A stretch of DNA of 64,000 bases from an uncultured Bacilli bacterium (GTDB taxonomy: Bacteria > Bacillota_I > Bacilli_A > RF39 > UBA660): positions 8,326 through 72,325 of the forward strand of contig CAKPHO010000004.1 of NCBI GenBank assembly GCA_934162195.1. The letters are read 5' to 3'. Below, one piece after another: positions 46,073 to 55,778 of this stretch. The position numbers and the translations under genes were made by a program. Below the pieces are notes generated by a model that was given only the letters and a program-made list of their open reading frames with translations, had not been told where the DNA came from and searched no databases. Within the stretch, counting starts at the first letter, position 1. Every line of letters begins with the position of its first letter.

Positions 46073-46107
46073 TTAAATCACCACTATCATTCTAATACCA
46101 AAGATAT

Positions 46108-46135
46108 AAAAAAAAAGACGTATTATATCGTCTTC
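46108..46135 (-). terminator. Terminator after the lipoprotein at 46123
   Basis: GACGATATAATACGTC hairpin followed on the minus strand by nine or more T residues. Confidence 0.7.
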
Positions 46136-46599
46136 TTATAATAAATTGTTTTTTCTTCAATAGCGCTATTAACATAATTTATTAATAGTTTAATTTCAGG
46201 ATGAAAATCCTCTTTATCTTTAGTATAATCAATATATCCAACAAGAACAATTCCTTTATTAGTATCTTCTTCAGTTCTTTCTACCATTAGGTTAATTGGT
46301 TCCTCATCAAAAACACCTATACTCGGAAATCCATCATGTGTTTCCATATTATGACTAACAACAATATTGATATTTCTCATATCTTCTTTTGGATTATCTA
46401 AAACAATTTGATAACTATATTGTGTATCACTTATTTTATCATAAGTTATCTCAATATCACATGGAACATATCCACTTGTTTCATTTGATGATAATAAATT
46501 ATTCATATATTTGTTATAATCTATTGTCATATTATCTTTTACAGCACTACATCCTGTAAGTAATAAAACTGTTGCCAACACTAATAATATCTTTTTCAT
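46123..46599 (-). CDS. Putative lipoprotein
   Basis: 158 residues with signal peptide and lipobox (MKKILLVLATVLLLTGC). The mature part is a beta-rich domain (YDKISDTQYSYQIVLDNP, IGVFDEEPINLMVE) with no family recognised. It is encoded two bases after the M48-like metallopeptidase gene and should be co-transcribed with it. Confidence 0.65.
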   Translation of the reverse strand: MKKILLVLATVLLLTGCSAVKDNMTIDYNKYMNNLLSSNETSGYVPCDIEITYDKISDTQYSYQIVLDNPKEDMRNINIVVSHNMETHDGFPSIGVFDEEPINLMVERTEEDTNKGIVLVGYIDYTKDKEDFHPEIKLLINYVNSAIEEKTIYYKKTI

Positions 46600-46601
46600 A
46601 A

Positions 46602-47237
46602 TTACTCCTTCAATTCTTTCCTGATTCTTTTATAATCTGGTTTATACTTTGCCACCAAATTCCAAAAACTATTTGAATGATTAAAATGAATTAAATGAGA
46701 AAGCTCATGAACAATAACATAATCCAAAGCTTCTAATGGATACTCTATCAGTCTAGAATTAAGGGTTATTGTCTTACTTTTAACATTGCATACACCCCAA
46801 CGAGTTTTCATTTCTCTAATTCTCATTCTATAAAATGGAATTTGCTCCTCGAATTTATTATATAACATTTTATAATGTTCGTCAAAAATATTTTGCATCT
46901 GCTTTTTGTACCATTTGTCAAATTGTTTTTGATCATGAGCATATATCTTATTTCCTGCAATTTCCACTTCGTCAAACAAGTTACCAAACACTAAATCATA
47001 CTTATTTCCAAAATATAAAATATATTCTTTTTTTTCGATTTCTTTTTTTCTTTTTTCAATCATCTTTATTATATATGCTTGATTTTGATTTAAAACATCT
47101 AAGATTTGGTTTTTAGATGTTAAATAATTAGTTGTAACTAGTATTGTTAAATCTTCTTTAACCCTAATATATAAATTTTTATTATTCTTCTTTTCAATAA
47201 CTACATCATATATTTCATTGTTTATTTCATACTTCAT
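46602..47237 (-). CDS. YgjP/M48-type metallopeptidase domain protein
   Basis: 211 residues. The zinc site is VHELSHLIHFNHSNSFW near residue 170 and the preceding MKTRWGVCNVKSKTITLN is the conserved MKTRWGSCS motif of YgjP-like (SprT/WLM) proteins. Often linked with restriction-modification loci, though none is seen here. GGTGACTC precedes the ATG. Confidence 0.85.
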   Translation of the reverse strand: MKYEINNEIYDVVIEKKNNKNLYIRVKEDLTILVTTNYLTSKNQILDVLNQNQAYIIKMIEKRKKEIEKKEYILYFGNKYDLVFGNLFDEVEIAGNKIYAHDQKQFDKWYKKQMQNIFDEHYKMLYNKFEEQIPFYRMRIREMKTRWGVCNVKSKTITLNSRLIEYPLEALDYVIVHELSHLIHFNHSNSFWNLVAKYKPDYKRIRKELKE

Positions 47238-47244
47238 GAGTCAC

Positions 47245-49551
47245 CTATTTTTGTAATATTTTATTAAGTCTCTTATAAATTTTCTTTTCAAAAAATATTG
47301 TATTTACTTTAAGAAGTAGTATGGTGTTTAAAAATAAAACTATCATTACAAGTAACATCCTCAAATTAAATATAGTTAGAGAAAATAAATTGTTAAGACC
47401 AACTACACCAAAAGTAAAGAAAATAATTAGTGTAACAATTAAGAATGTTCTTAATTTATTTAATGGTTTACAAATTCTATACAAATGAACAAAACCAGTA
47501 AATCCAACTAAAGTAACTGCTATAGTAGATACTTCTTTTGAATCTATATTAAAAATAGAACCAAATATAACTGTAATTAAAATATTAATAACAATTGTCA
47601 TTGCGGTTGGAATTGCAGCCTTAAATATATTATACAAGAAGTTTCCTTTAATAATATCTTTGTTAGGTTCAAGTGCTAAAATAAATGATGGTATGCCGAT
47701 TGTAAATGAACTAGTGAGTGTTAATTGAATTGGAATAAAAGGATACTTTAGAGGGAGAAAAACAAATATTAAAGCAAGTAATGATGCATATACTGTTTTT
47801 ACTATGAAAAGGCTTGCTGATCTTTCAATGTTGTTAATTGTTCTTCTTCCTTCTTTTACGATTAAAGGCATTGCATCAAAATTAGAGTCTAGTAAAACAA
47901 GTTCCCCAACATTACGAGCTGCTTCACTACCATTATTTAAAGCTATACTTGAATCAGCTTCTTTTAATGCCAGAACATCATTAACTCCATCACCTATCAT
48001 TGCTACTTTATGCCCTTTTTTCTTTAAAGCATTAATTATAGTTTTCTTTTGATATGGACTAACACGTCCAAATATTGAATAATCTTCTACTATCTCTTCT
48101 AACTTTTCATCACTTAATTTTGATACATCTTTATACTTTTTAATACCAAGATTTAATCTGTTTGCAATATTTAAAATAGTTTTAGGATTATCACCAGATA
48201 CTATTTTAACATCTACATTTTCTTTTTTAAAATACTCGATTGTTTTCAACACATTTTTTCTGATTTTATCTTGAATTAAAATAATTGCAATAGGATAAAT
48301 ATCTTTATATTTTTCTTCTACTAAAAGGACTATTCTTCCTTCTTTAACATATTTATCAATATCATAATCGTTATACTTTTCTTTTAATATTATTTCCGGA
48401 GCACCTAAAATATATGTTCCTAAAGTTTCAAAGCTAACTTTAGAGTATTTACGATCTGATGAAAATGGTATACTTTTTTCTACTTTATAATTATTACGAA
48501 CGCCAAAATAACGGGTTAAAGCAGCCATAGTTTCATTTTCATTATCAAAAACATTACATATTTCACTCATTATTTCTTTAACATCATATTTTTTATTAGT
48601 AAGAGGAATATATTTACTTACTTCCATTACACCTTCCGTAAGAGTACCTGTTTTATCAAAACATATTGTATCAACGCGTGCTAAAGATTCAATTGAATAT
48701 AATTGCTTAATTAAAACTTTATTATGCGCAAGTTTAATCGAACTAACAGCTAAAGCTGTACTAGTAAGTAATACAAGACCTTCAGGAATCATTGCAACTA
48801 ATGCGGCTACAACATTTACTATAGCATTAGAAAATGATTGATGAATGATAAAAAATTGGTTGATAAAAAGTAGAAGTCCTAAAGGAATTATAACTATAGA
48901 AACTAACTTTATGATTTTATTTAATGAATTTAAAAGTAAAGAATCTATTTTTTTTATATATTTAGCTCCATTAGTTATTTTAGATGTATAGTTATCTTCT
49001 CCGATATGTATAACTTGGGCTAAACATTTTCCACTTACAATAAAACTTCCAGAAAGAATAGTGTCACCAGTTTTCTTTGCACGTGGCTTAGATTCTCCCG
49101 TTATAAATGATTCATCAACTTCTACTCTACCACTTCTTACAACACTATCAACAACTACTTGATTACCAACTTTAAAATTTATAATATCATCAATAACAAT
49201 TTCATTAATACCTATAGTATTTTCTTTTTCATCTCTTTTTACATTTACTTTTGTCTCTGCAATAATAGATAGTTTATCTATTTCTATCTTAGCTCTTATT
49301 TCTTGAAAAATGCTTATTAATGTATTACATATAACAACGCCTAAAAATAGTAGATTTTTATATGATCCTACTAAAAAAATTAATAGACCTAAAACTAAAT
49401 TTAGTAAATTAAAAAGTGTAAATATATTATCTCTTATAATTTCTTTTATACCCTTTGTAGGCACTTCTGAATTATAATTAACTAACTTTTGTTTTTTACG
49501 AATTTCAACTTGCTTTTTTGTTAACCCTGTATCTATATCTGTGTAATTCAT
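47245..49551 (-). CDS. Cation-transporting P-type ATPase (CtpE-like)
   Basis: 768 residues from the ATG at 49551 (GGAGG upstream). Actuator loop ESFITGESKP, phosphorylation site CFDKTGTLTEG, hinge MIGDGVNDVLALKEAD and about ten membrane segments. The organisation fits the CtpE-like branch of HAD-IC P-type ATPases, which in studied cases move Ca2+; the ion here is not certain. Last gene before a terminator-bounded non-coding region. Confidence 0.88.
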   Translation of the reverse strand: MNYTDIDTGLTKKQVEIRKKQKLVNYNSEVPTKGIKEIIRDNIFTLFNLLNLVLGLLIFLVGSYKNLLFLGVVICNTLISIFQEIRAKIEIDKLSIIAETKVNVKRDEKENTIGINEIVIDDIINFKVGNQVVVDSVVRSGRVEVDESFITGESKPRAKKTGDTILSGSFIVSGKCLAQVIHIGEDNYTSKITNGAKYIKKIDSLLLNSLNKIIKLVSIVIIPLGLLLFINQFFIIHQSFSNAIVNVVAALVAMIPEGLVLLTSTALAVSSIKLAHNKVLIKQLYSIESLARVDTICFDKTGTLTEGVMEVSKYIPLTNKKYDVKEIMSEICNVFDNENETMAALTRYFGVRNNYKVEKSIPFSSDRKYSKVSFETLGTYILGAPEIILKEKYNDYDIDKYVKEGRIVLLVEEKYKDIYPIAIILIQDKIRKNVLKTIEYFKKENVDVKIVSGDNPKTILNIANRLNLGIKKYKDVSKLSDEKLEEIVEDYSIFGRVSPYQKKTIINALKKKGHKVAMIGDGVNDVLALKEADSSIALNNGSEAARNVGELVLLDSNFDAMPLIVKEGRRTINNIERSASLFIVKTVYASLLALIFVFLPLKYPFIPIQLTLTSSFTIGIPSFILALEPNKDIIKGNFLYNIFKAAIPTAMTIVINILITVIFGSIFNIDSKEVSTIAVTLVGFTGFVHLYRICKPLNKLRTFLIVTLIIFFTFGVVGLNNLFSLTIFNLRMLLVMIVLFLNTILLLKVNTIFFEKKIYKRLNKILQK

Positions 49552-49628
49552 AACTGCCTCCAATCCTATTTTATTATATCACGTATACTTGTTTTTTAAA
49601 ACTTGAAAAAACTTTTTTAATATCAAAA

Positions 49629-49664
49629 ATAGCACTTAATCTACTTTAAGATTAAGTGCTACCT
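49629..49664 (-). terminator. Terminator downstream of the Fic pseudogene
   Basis: AGCACTTAATC/GATTAAGTGCT stem followed on the minus strand by ATTTTTG. Confidence 0.65.
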
Positions 49665-49689
49665 ATAAATTTTACTTCCAATGTACATT

Positions 49690-50126
49690 TTAATTGTTAT
49701 TTAAATCAATTCCATCAATGCTTGTATCATAAATTCATTGTTTTAAATCACTATTATCTCCCATTTCATAGAATTTAATAAGTTTTTCAAAAAATGTTGG
49801 TTGATTTTCCTGCGAAATTGTAATTATTCCACAGCCATTATCTATCATTATTTTATTAGCAAATAACATAACACTTTAAAATCGTAATCAATTTCCTCAT
49901 TTTCTAATATAAATTGCCACGAATACTTTAAATTATTAATTGCCAAAATCTTATCGACTGTTAAACTATTGACAATCCCATCATCATAAATAGCTTGTGT
50001 TTCAGGGTAAGTTACTCTAATTCCCTCTAGATTTGCACTTTTCCAAATATAATTAACAATATTTCTTTTGGCAACGAGATATATTAAATTTTTTTATTTT
50101 TCTCTTAGATTGTTTTCTTTCTTCAT
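49690..50126 (-). pseudogene. Fic-family protein remnant
   Basis: The frame from the ATG at 50126 reads MKKENNLREK then a stop, continues in frame as NIVNYIWKSANLEGIRVTYP and NNLKYSWQFILENEEIDYD, and stops again. A second piece gives IDNGCGIITISQENQ and LIKFYEMGDNSDLKQ, then TGA and IYDTSIDGID. These match the N-terminal and C-terminal parts of Fic-domain proteins; the central HPFxxGNGR core is deleted. With at least three lesions the gene is dead. The rest of the 49665-50299 gap holds nothing I recognise. Confidence 0.75.
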
Positions 50127-50299
50127 TTAATTATGGCACAAATGATATATTTTGTCTGTTTTTCCACAAAAACTACGGTAAAATAGATAAATCTTCTTTT
50201 ATGTAATTATAAAAACATTTTAATTTTTAATTTGAAATCATTATTTTTAAAAAGATGTATTAATTTGATATTAACAACTATTGTAATATTAATTATATT

Positions 50300-51163
50300 T
50301 TAATCATCATATGGATTAACATGAATAGTTATATATTTATTTCTTTCATCATCTTTTTTTAATTTATTTTCTATTTTTTCTAAAACATCATGACTTCTTT
50401 TCAAGCTTAAATTGCCACTCATTCCTACTTCACAAACAATTTTAAAATAATAACCATATTTTATTAATGTAAGTTTATCAACGCACATTATCTCTTTTTC
50501 ACTTGTTATTATTTTTCTTATATTTTCTAAATATACAGGATCTATTTCTTGTTCTCCTAAAATATTACTAATATTTTCTTTTAAAACATCAAATCCTACT
50601 TTTACAATAAATAACCCTACTACGATAGTTGCAACCTTATCTGCATATTTAAACCATTCAATTTTATCAGAAAAGAGCATTAAAATTGTGGATACTAGAA
50701 CAACAAGCGAACTTAAAACATCCATTGATGACTCGCATCCACTGGATATCAAAATGTTATTCTTATATTCTTTTCCTTTCCTTGTTATATAATGAGCAAG
50801 TAAATATTTAGAAACAATGGTAAACAAACTTACTAAAATTACTAAAATACTAGGAATTACTATTTTATTGTTATATGAGTTATATATAATAGAAAATCCT
50901 ACAAATAAAATAACTAATCCAATTCCAATACTGGTTAAATATTCTAACTTACCATGACCAAAAGGATGTTTTAAATCAGCGGGTTTTCTACTAAGTAAAT
51001 TGCCAAATATTGCAAAAACATCTGTAAATAAATCACTAAAAGAATGAATCCCATCTGCTATAAGTGCTGATGATTTACCTACTATTCCCACTATTATTTT
51101 AATAATAGAAAGAAAAGAATTAACTATCATACTAGTTAACATTACTTTATTTTCTTTTTTCAT
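50300..51163 (-). CDS. Cation diffusion facilitator transporter
   Basis: 287 residues with six membrane segments. The CDF signature is LIADGIHSFSDLFTDVFA (metal site HxxxD on helix 2 is here DGIHSFSD) with GHGKLEYL, and a C-terminal cytosolic domain ending YITIHVNP. Exports divalent metals such as Zn2+, Mn2+ or Fe2+ by proton exchange; the metal cannot be predicted. It follows polA by three bases. Confidence 0.9.
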   Translation of the reverse strand: MKKENKVMLTSMIVNSFLSIIKIIVGIVGKSSALIADGIHSFSDLFTDVFAIFGNLLSRKPADLKHPFGHGKLEYLTSIGIGLVILFVGFSIIYNSYNNKIVIPSILVILVSLFTIVSKYLLAHYITRKGKEYKNNILISSGCESSMDVLSSLVVLVSTILMLFSDKIEWFKYADKVATIVVGLFIVKVGFDVLKENISNILGEQEIDPVYLENIRKIITSEKEIMCVDKLTLIKYGYYFKIVCEVGMSGNLSLKRSHDVLEKIENKLKKDDERNKYITIHVNPYDD

Positions 51164-51166
51164 AAA

Positions 51167-53758
51167 CTATTTGGCTTGATACCAATTCTCACCACTTTCT
51201 ATATCAATTTCTAAAGGAACATTGATATTATAATCTGCATCCATAACACTTTCAATTATTTCACATACTTTTTCTTTTTCTTCTTTCAAAGTATCAAATA
51301 TAAGTTCATCATGAACTTGTAAAATCATTTTACTTTTAATATTATTTTCTTTAAATTTTTTATCAACTTCAATCATTGCTTTTTTTATAATATCTGCACT
51401 AGTACCTTGAATTGGTGTATTTAATGCAATTCTTTCTCCAGCACTTCTTATCATATAATTTTTATTATTTAATTCAGGAATAATTCTCTTACGATTAAAC
51501 AAAGTTCTTACATACCCAACTTCTTTTGCTTTAGCAATAGTATCATCCATATATTTTTTTATTCCAGGGTATGTTTCTAAGTAATTATTAATAAATTCTT
51601 TAGCTTCTTTTGTAGACACTCCAATATTTTCTGATAAACCAAAACCACTTATTCCATAAATAATACCAAAATTAACAGCTTTAGCTATTCTTCGCATATT
51701 TTTAGTAACCATATCAATTGGTATATTAAATATATCACTAGCTGTTTTACTATGAATATCTTTTCCTTCTTTAAACGCTTGTTTTAATGCCTCTACATTA
51801 GCAATTGATGCTAAAATTCTAAGTTCTATTTGTGAATAATCCGCACTTACGATAATTGAACTAGGTGATGGAATAAAGGCTTTTCTTATTAATTTTCCGT
51901 ATTCATCCCTAACTGGTATATTTTGTAAGTTAGGTTCGATTGAAGACAAACGTCCAGTTCTAGTTAAAGCTTGTGTATAAATAGTATGAACTTTATTATC
52001 AGGCATAATACTATTTATTAAACCTTCAATATATGTTGAATTCAATTTTGTTAAATTGCGGTGTTCAATAATTAAGTTTATAATTGGATGTTTATCTTTT
52101 ATTTTTTCTAAAACATCTATAGCAGTAGAATATCCCCTAGTACCTTTTTTACCATGAGGTAATCCAAGCTTATCAAAAAGAATATCACCAAGCTGGAACG
52201 GAGATGAAATATTAAACTCTTCTCCAGCAAGATTATAAATATCTTTGCTTAAGAGTTCTAATTTTATTTCTATTTCTTTACCCATTTCTTCTAAAATACT
52301 TTTATCAACATATACACCATTATATTCCATATCACCCAAAACAGTGATTAAAGGATGTTCTATATCATCATATAACTCTAACATTTCTTCATCTGTTAAC
52401 TTATTTAATAATTCTTTTTTGGTTTCATAAACAAATCTAGCTTTATTTATACAGTTTTTAGCCACTTCTATTTCATCTGGGATATGTAATTTAACACCCT
52501 TACCATAGACATTTTCATAAAAATCTAAATCATATCCCATTTGATTAGAAAGATAAGCAATATCATCTTTTACATTATAATCAAGTAAAGAAGACGCTAT
52601 CATAGTATCAAAATTTACATTGGTAATATCAATATTGTTCCACTTTAAAGCAACATATGTCTTTTTTAAGTCATATACACTTTTTACTGTATTAGTAAGT
52701 AAGTCTTTACAATCTTTCAAAATAGAAAATGGAATATATAAACTTACATCTTGGTTATAAACACCAGCACCTATTATTTCTGATTTATGATAATTAGTTC
52801 CTAAAATTTCTAAATAAAAGGCACATTCTTCTATCTTAGGAACTTCATTTATATTCTTAACAATTGTAACGTTAGTTTCTCTAACTATCTTTTTTTCTTC
52901 TTTTTCTTTTTTTAAGAATGAATAAAACTCTAAATCTTCATATAAACTATTTAATTTTTCACTATTTTTTTCTTTTAAAACTACATCTTTAATGTCTATT
53001 TCCATTGGAACATCTCTTACAATAGTAGCAAGGTCAAAACTTTTATAGGCATTATCTTTGTCATCCATTAATTTTTGCTTAGTAGCGCCTTTTATACTAT
53101 CTATATTTTGATATATATTATCTAGGCTACCATACTGTTGAAGAAGCTTTAAAGCTGTTTTTTCACCTATTCCTTTAACGCCCGGAATGTTATCTGAAGA
53201 GTCCCCCATAAGTGCTTTAAGATCAATAATTCTAATAGGTTCTATACCATAAGCCTCTTTAAAAGTTTCCTCATTATACCTAATATAATCTTTTTGTTTT
53301 AATAACTTTATATCAACATCAGAAGAAATTAACTGTAATAAATCCTTATCACTACTTACAATGGTACCAATAAATTCATCTTCATCATCACAAAATTTAG
53401 CGAATGTTCCGATAATATCATCTGCTTCATAATTATCAATTTCATAGTATTTTATTCCCATATACGTTAATAACTCTTTAGCAATAGGAAACTGCATTTT
53501 TAATTCATCAGGAGTTTCTCCTCTACCACCTTTATAATCAGCATATTTTTCATGCCTAAATGTTTTACCTTTATCAAACGCAACTATAATGTGAGTAGGA
53601 TTTTCTTCATGTAATATTTTATTAATCATATTAGTAAATCCAAATAGTGCATTAGTTGGAAAACCTTTACTATTTTTCATTAAATTGCCAGTATAAGCAG
53701 TTGCATAATAACTTCTAAACAATAAGTTATTACCATCTACTAAAATTATCTTCTTCAT
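51167..53758 (-). CDS. polA: DNA polymerase I
   Basis: 863 residues. 5'-3' exonuclease domain (DGNNLLFRSYYA, YEADDIIGTFA, SSDKDLLQLIS), a degenerate 3'-5' exonuclease domain in which the DxE pair is not kept (FYLEILG), and the polymerase domain with SADYSQIELRILA, the O-helix RRIAKAVNFGIIYG and LQVHDELIF. Okazaki fragment maturation and repair. No proofreading is expected, as in many Firmicutes. Confidence 0.96.
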   Translation of the reverse strand: MKKIILVDGNNLLFRSYYATAYTGNLMKNSKGFPTNALFGFTNMINKILHEENPTHIIVAFDKGKTFRHEKYADYKGGRGETPDELKMQFPIAKELLTYMGIKYYEIDNYEADDIIGTFAKFCDDEDEFIGTIVSSDKDLLQLISSDVDIKLLKQKDYIRYNEETFKEAYGIEPIRIIDLKALMGDSSDNIPGVKGIGEKTALKLLQQYGSLDNIYQNIDSIKGATKQKLMDDKDNAYKSFDLATIVRDVPMEIDIKDVVLKEKNSEKLNSLYEDLEFYSFLKKEKEEKKIVRETNVTIVKNINEVPKIEECAFYLEILGTNYHKSEIIGAGVYNQDVSLYIPFSILKDCKDLLTNTVKSVYDLKKTYVALKWNNIDITNVNFDTMIASSLLDYNVKDDIAYLSNQMGYDLDFYENVYGKGVKLHIPDEIEVAKNCINKARFVYETKKELLNKLTDEEMLELYDDIEHPLITVLGDMEYNGVYVDKSILEEMGKEIEIKLELLSKDIYNLAGEEFNISSPFQLGDILFDKLGLPHGKKGTRGYSTAIDVLEKIKDKHPIINLIIEHRNLTKLNSTYIEGLINSIMPDNKVHTIYTQALTRTGRLSSIEPNLQNIPVRDEYGKLIRKAFIPSPSSIIVSADYSQIELRILASIANVEALKQAFKEGKDIHSKTASDIFNIPIDMVTKNMRRIAKAVNFGIIYGISGFGLSENIGVSTKEAKEFINNYLETYPGIKKYMDDTIAKAKEVGYVRTLFNRKRIIPELNNKNYMIRSAGERIALNTPIQGTSADIIKKAMIEVDKKFKENNIKSKMILQVHDELIFDTLKEEKEKVCEIIESVMDADYNINVPLEIDIESGENWYQAK

Positions 53759-53822
53759 GTTATCACCATTTTTATTATAACATATTTTTTATATATAAAG
53801 ATATACTAATACTGGTGAAAAT

Positions 53823-54767
53823 ATGATTATAAAACTAGGATACGTTTCAATTAGTAAAGCATTAGATGTTACAACATCTCATACTATAAATTATACTAAT
53901 TATTTAAAAGAAAAAAATAAAAATAAAAAAATAGATGAAATTATAAAAAGGAATTTAGAATCTTTAAATAAGATAATAGATTATAATATTAAAAATAATA
54001 TTCATTTTTATAGACTAACATCTAATTTAATACCGCTTGCAACAATGAAAGATGTAAATTTCGATTATATTACCAACTATAAAGATTTATATAATAAAAT
54101 AGGAAATAAAATTAATAAATATATGATGCGCATTGATATGCATCCCGATCAATTTACCGTTTTAAATAGTACTAAAAAAGAAGTATTAGAAAACACCTTT
54201 GAAATACTAAAATATCATTATAATATTTTGGATGCGCTTAATATCAAAAATAAAAATTTGATTCTTCATGTTGGAAGTAATGTATTTGGAAAGGAACAAT
54301 CATTAACAAGATTTATCAATAATTTTAATAAGTTACCACAAAATATAAAAAACTGTATTATTGTGGAAAATGATGATAAAATTTTTAATATTAAAGATAC
54401 TTTATATCTGTGTCAAAAGATAAATAGACCAATGGTTCTAGATTATCATCACCACATTTGTAATAATGATAATTTAAATATTGATGATTATTATAAGCAA
54501 ATATTTTCAACTTGGACTGATATAAATCCTAAGATACATTTTTCTAGTCCAAAAAATAAAACAAAAAAAGATATGCGAAGTCATCATGATTATATTAATC
54601 CCGAAGATTTTATTAATTTTTTAGAATCTATCAAACATTTAAATTTTAATATTGATATTATGTTAGAAGCGAAAGCTAAAGATGACGCTTTATTTAGATT
54701 AGTAAGACAGCTTAAATATATGACTAATTATAAATTTATTGATGAAACTACTTTCGAAGTAAAATAA
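53823..54767 (+). CDS. uvsE: UV damage endonuclease UvsE
   Basis: 314 residues, normal length for the TIM-barrel UVDE family. Metal-binding residues lie in MRIDMHPDQFTVLN, LILHVGSN, VENDD, VLDYHHHICN and SSPKNKTKKDMRSHHDYI. It nicks 5' of UV photoproducts. Divergent from polA with GGTGAA upstream of the ATG; it converges with the DUF1016 gene, leaving one base between the stops. Confidence 0.92.
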   Translation: MIIKLGYVSISKALDVTTSHTINYTNYLKEKNKNKKIDEIIKRNLESLNKIIDYNIKNNIHFYRLTSNLIPLATMKDVNFDYITNYKDLYNKIGNKINKYMMRIDMHPDQFTVLNSTKKEVLENTFEILKYHYNILDALNIKNKNLILHVGSNVFGKEQSLTRFINNFNKLPQNIKNCIIVENDDKIFNIKDTLYLCQKINRPMVLDYHHHICNNDNLNIDDYYKQIFSTWTDINPKIHFSSPKNKTKKDMRSHHDYINPEDFINFLESIKHLNFNIDIMLEAKAKDDALFRLVRQLKYMTNYKFIDETTFEVK

Positions 54768-54768
54768 T

Positions 54769-55653
54769 TTAAACTAATTCATACCTTCTCGATATTATCC
54801 TACTATCACTACAATATTCTATTACATACTTATTTTCTTTTTTGCAAATAATTATTCCAACAGTTTCATTATCGTCAATATTTTTAACATTATGATTTAT
54901 ATAATTCATATAATTTTGAATTTGACCTGTATGCTTATAACTTAATTCAGCCACTTTTAGTTCTACTTCTACATAACACTTATATTTAACATTATATAAA
55001 AGTAAATCTATATAATTATACTTATCTCCCATTTTTATTTTATATTCACTATCTATAAAACTAAAACCTTCTCCTAGCTCCTTCATAAAGTTTGGTAAAT
55101 CTTCAAGTATTAATTTTTGTAATATCTTCTCTGATATTTCTTTATAATCATAACTATTCTTAATTAGAATGGGATTCTTTATTAAATCATTTACCTTAGG
55201 TTCTTCATTACTCATTAATTTTTCTTTTGTCTTTTCATCTAATCTATCATATTCTTTATTTTTTATTCTTTCTCTCAACTGTCTCACTGACATATTTTGA
55301 GTTAAAGATATTTGTACATAATAATTGATTTCATTAATATTATCAAGTGGCAGTAGTTCCACATAGTGACTCCATGTCAATAGGTGCGACACTGTCGCAC
55401 TTTTTGACACAATTAAATAAAATTGTCTCATTCTCTTTAACGAGGAAAAATTATAACCTTTACCTAATTCGCTTGTTAATCTTTTTGAATACTCCTTAAT
55501 AATACCTTCACCGTAGTGTTTACCTGCTTCAAATAATAATTTACCTACATTATAGTATGTATTTAAATCACTTCTATTTTTACTATAATCTTTTACCCTT
55601 TTTGTTATCTCGTTATTTATTAGTTCATGTTTAATTTCTTTATAGTAATTCAT
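54769..55653 (-). CDS. DUF1016 (YhcG-like) PDDEXK nuclease-family protein, intact copy
   Basis: 294 residues. The N-terminal domain (YYNVGKLLFEAGKHYGEGII, LTWSHYVELLPLDN) and C-terminal PDDEXK-like nuclease domain (YNYIDLLLYNVKYKCYVEVELKV, with D and ExE spacing) match YhcG/DUF1016. The family is often found as a solitary gene or in defence loci. In the coding sequence a 17-base perfect inverted repeat (GTGCGACA, one base, TGTCGCAC; 55384-55400) encodes SATVSH. A decayed second copy lies on the other side of prepilin G. Confidence 0.85.
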   Translation of the reverse strand: MNYYKEIKHELINNEITKRVKDYSKNRSDLNTYYNVGKLLFEAGKHYGEGIIKEYSKRLTSELGKGYNFSSLKRMRQFYLIVSKSATVSHLLTWSHYVELLPLDNINEINYYVQISLTQNMSVRQLRERIKNKEYDRLDEKTKEKLMSNEEPKVNDLIKNPILIKNSYDYKEISEKILQKLILEDLPNFMKELGEGFSFIDSEYKIKMGDKYNYIDLLLYNVKYKCYVEVELKVAELSYKHTGQIQNYMNYINHNVKNIDDNETVGIIICKKENKYVIEYCSDSRIISRRYELV

Positions 55654-55778
55654 GATTACCTCCTCCTACTTATAATATACGAGATAACTTCTCTATTTCC
55701 TTTTTTACAAACAAAAAATCACAGAAAACTTTTTTCCATGATTTTTTATTAATATTTAAAAATATATAAATTTGCTTT

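Noticed and set aside
49690..50126. TGA read as Trp (mycoplasma code) in the Fic remnant
   Set aside because: The gene also contains TAA stops and a core deletion; elsewhere TGA ends intact genes, for example the one overlapping serS, and Trp is encoded by TGG.
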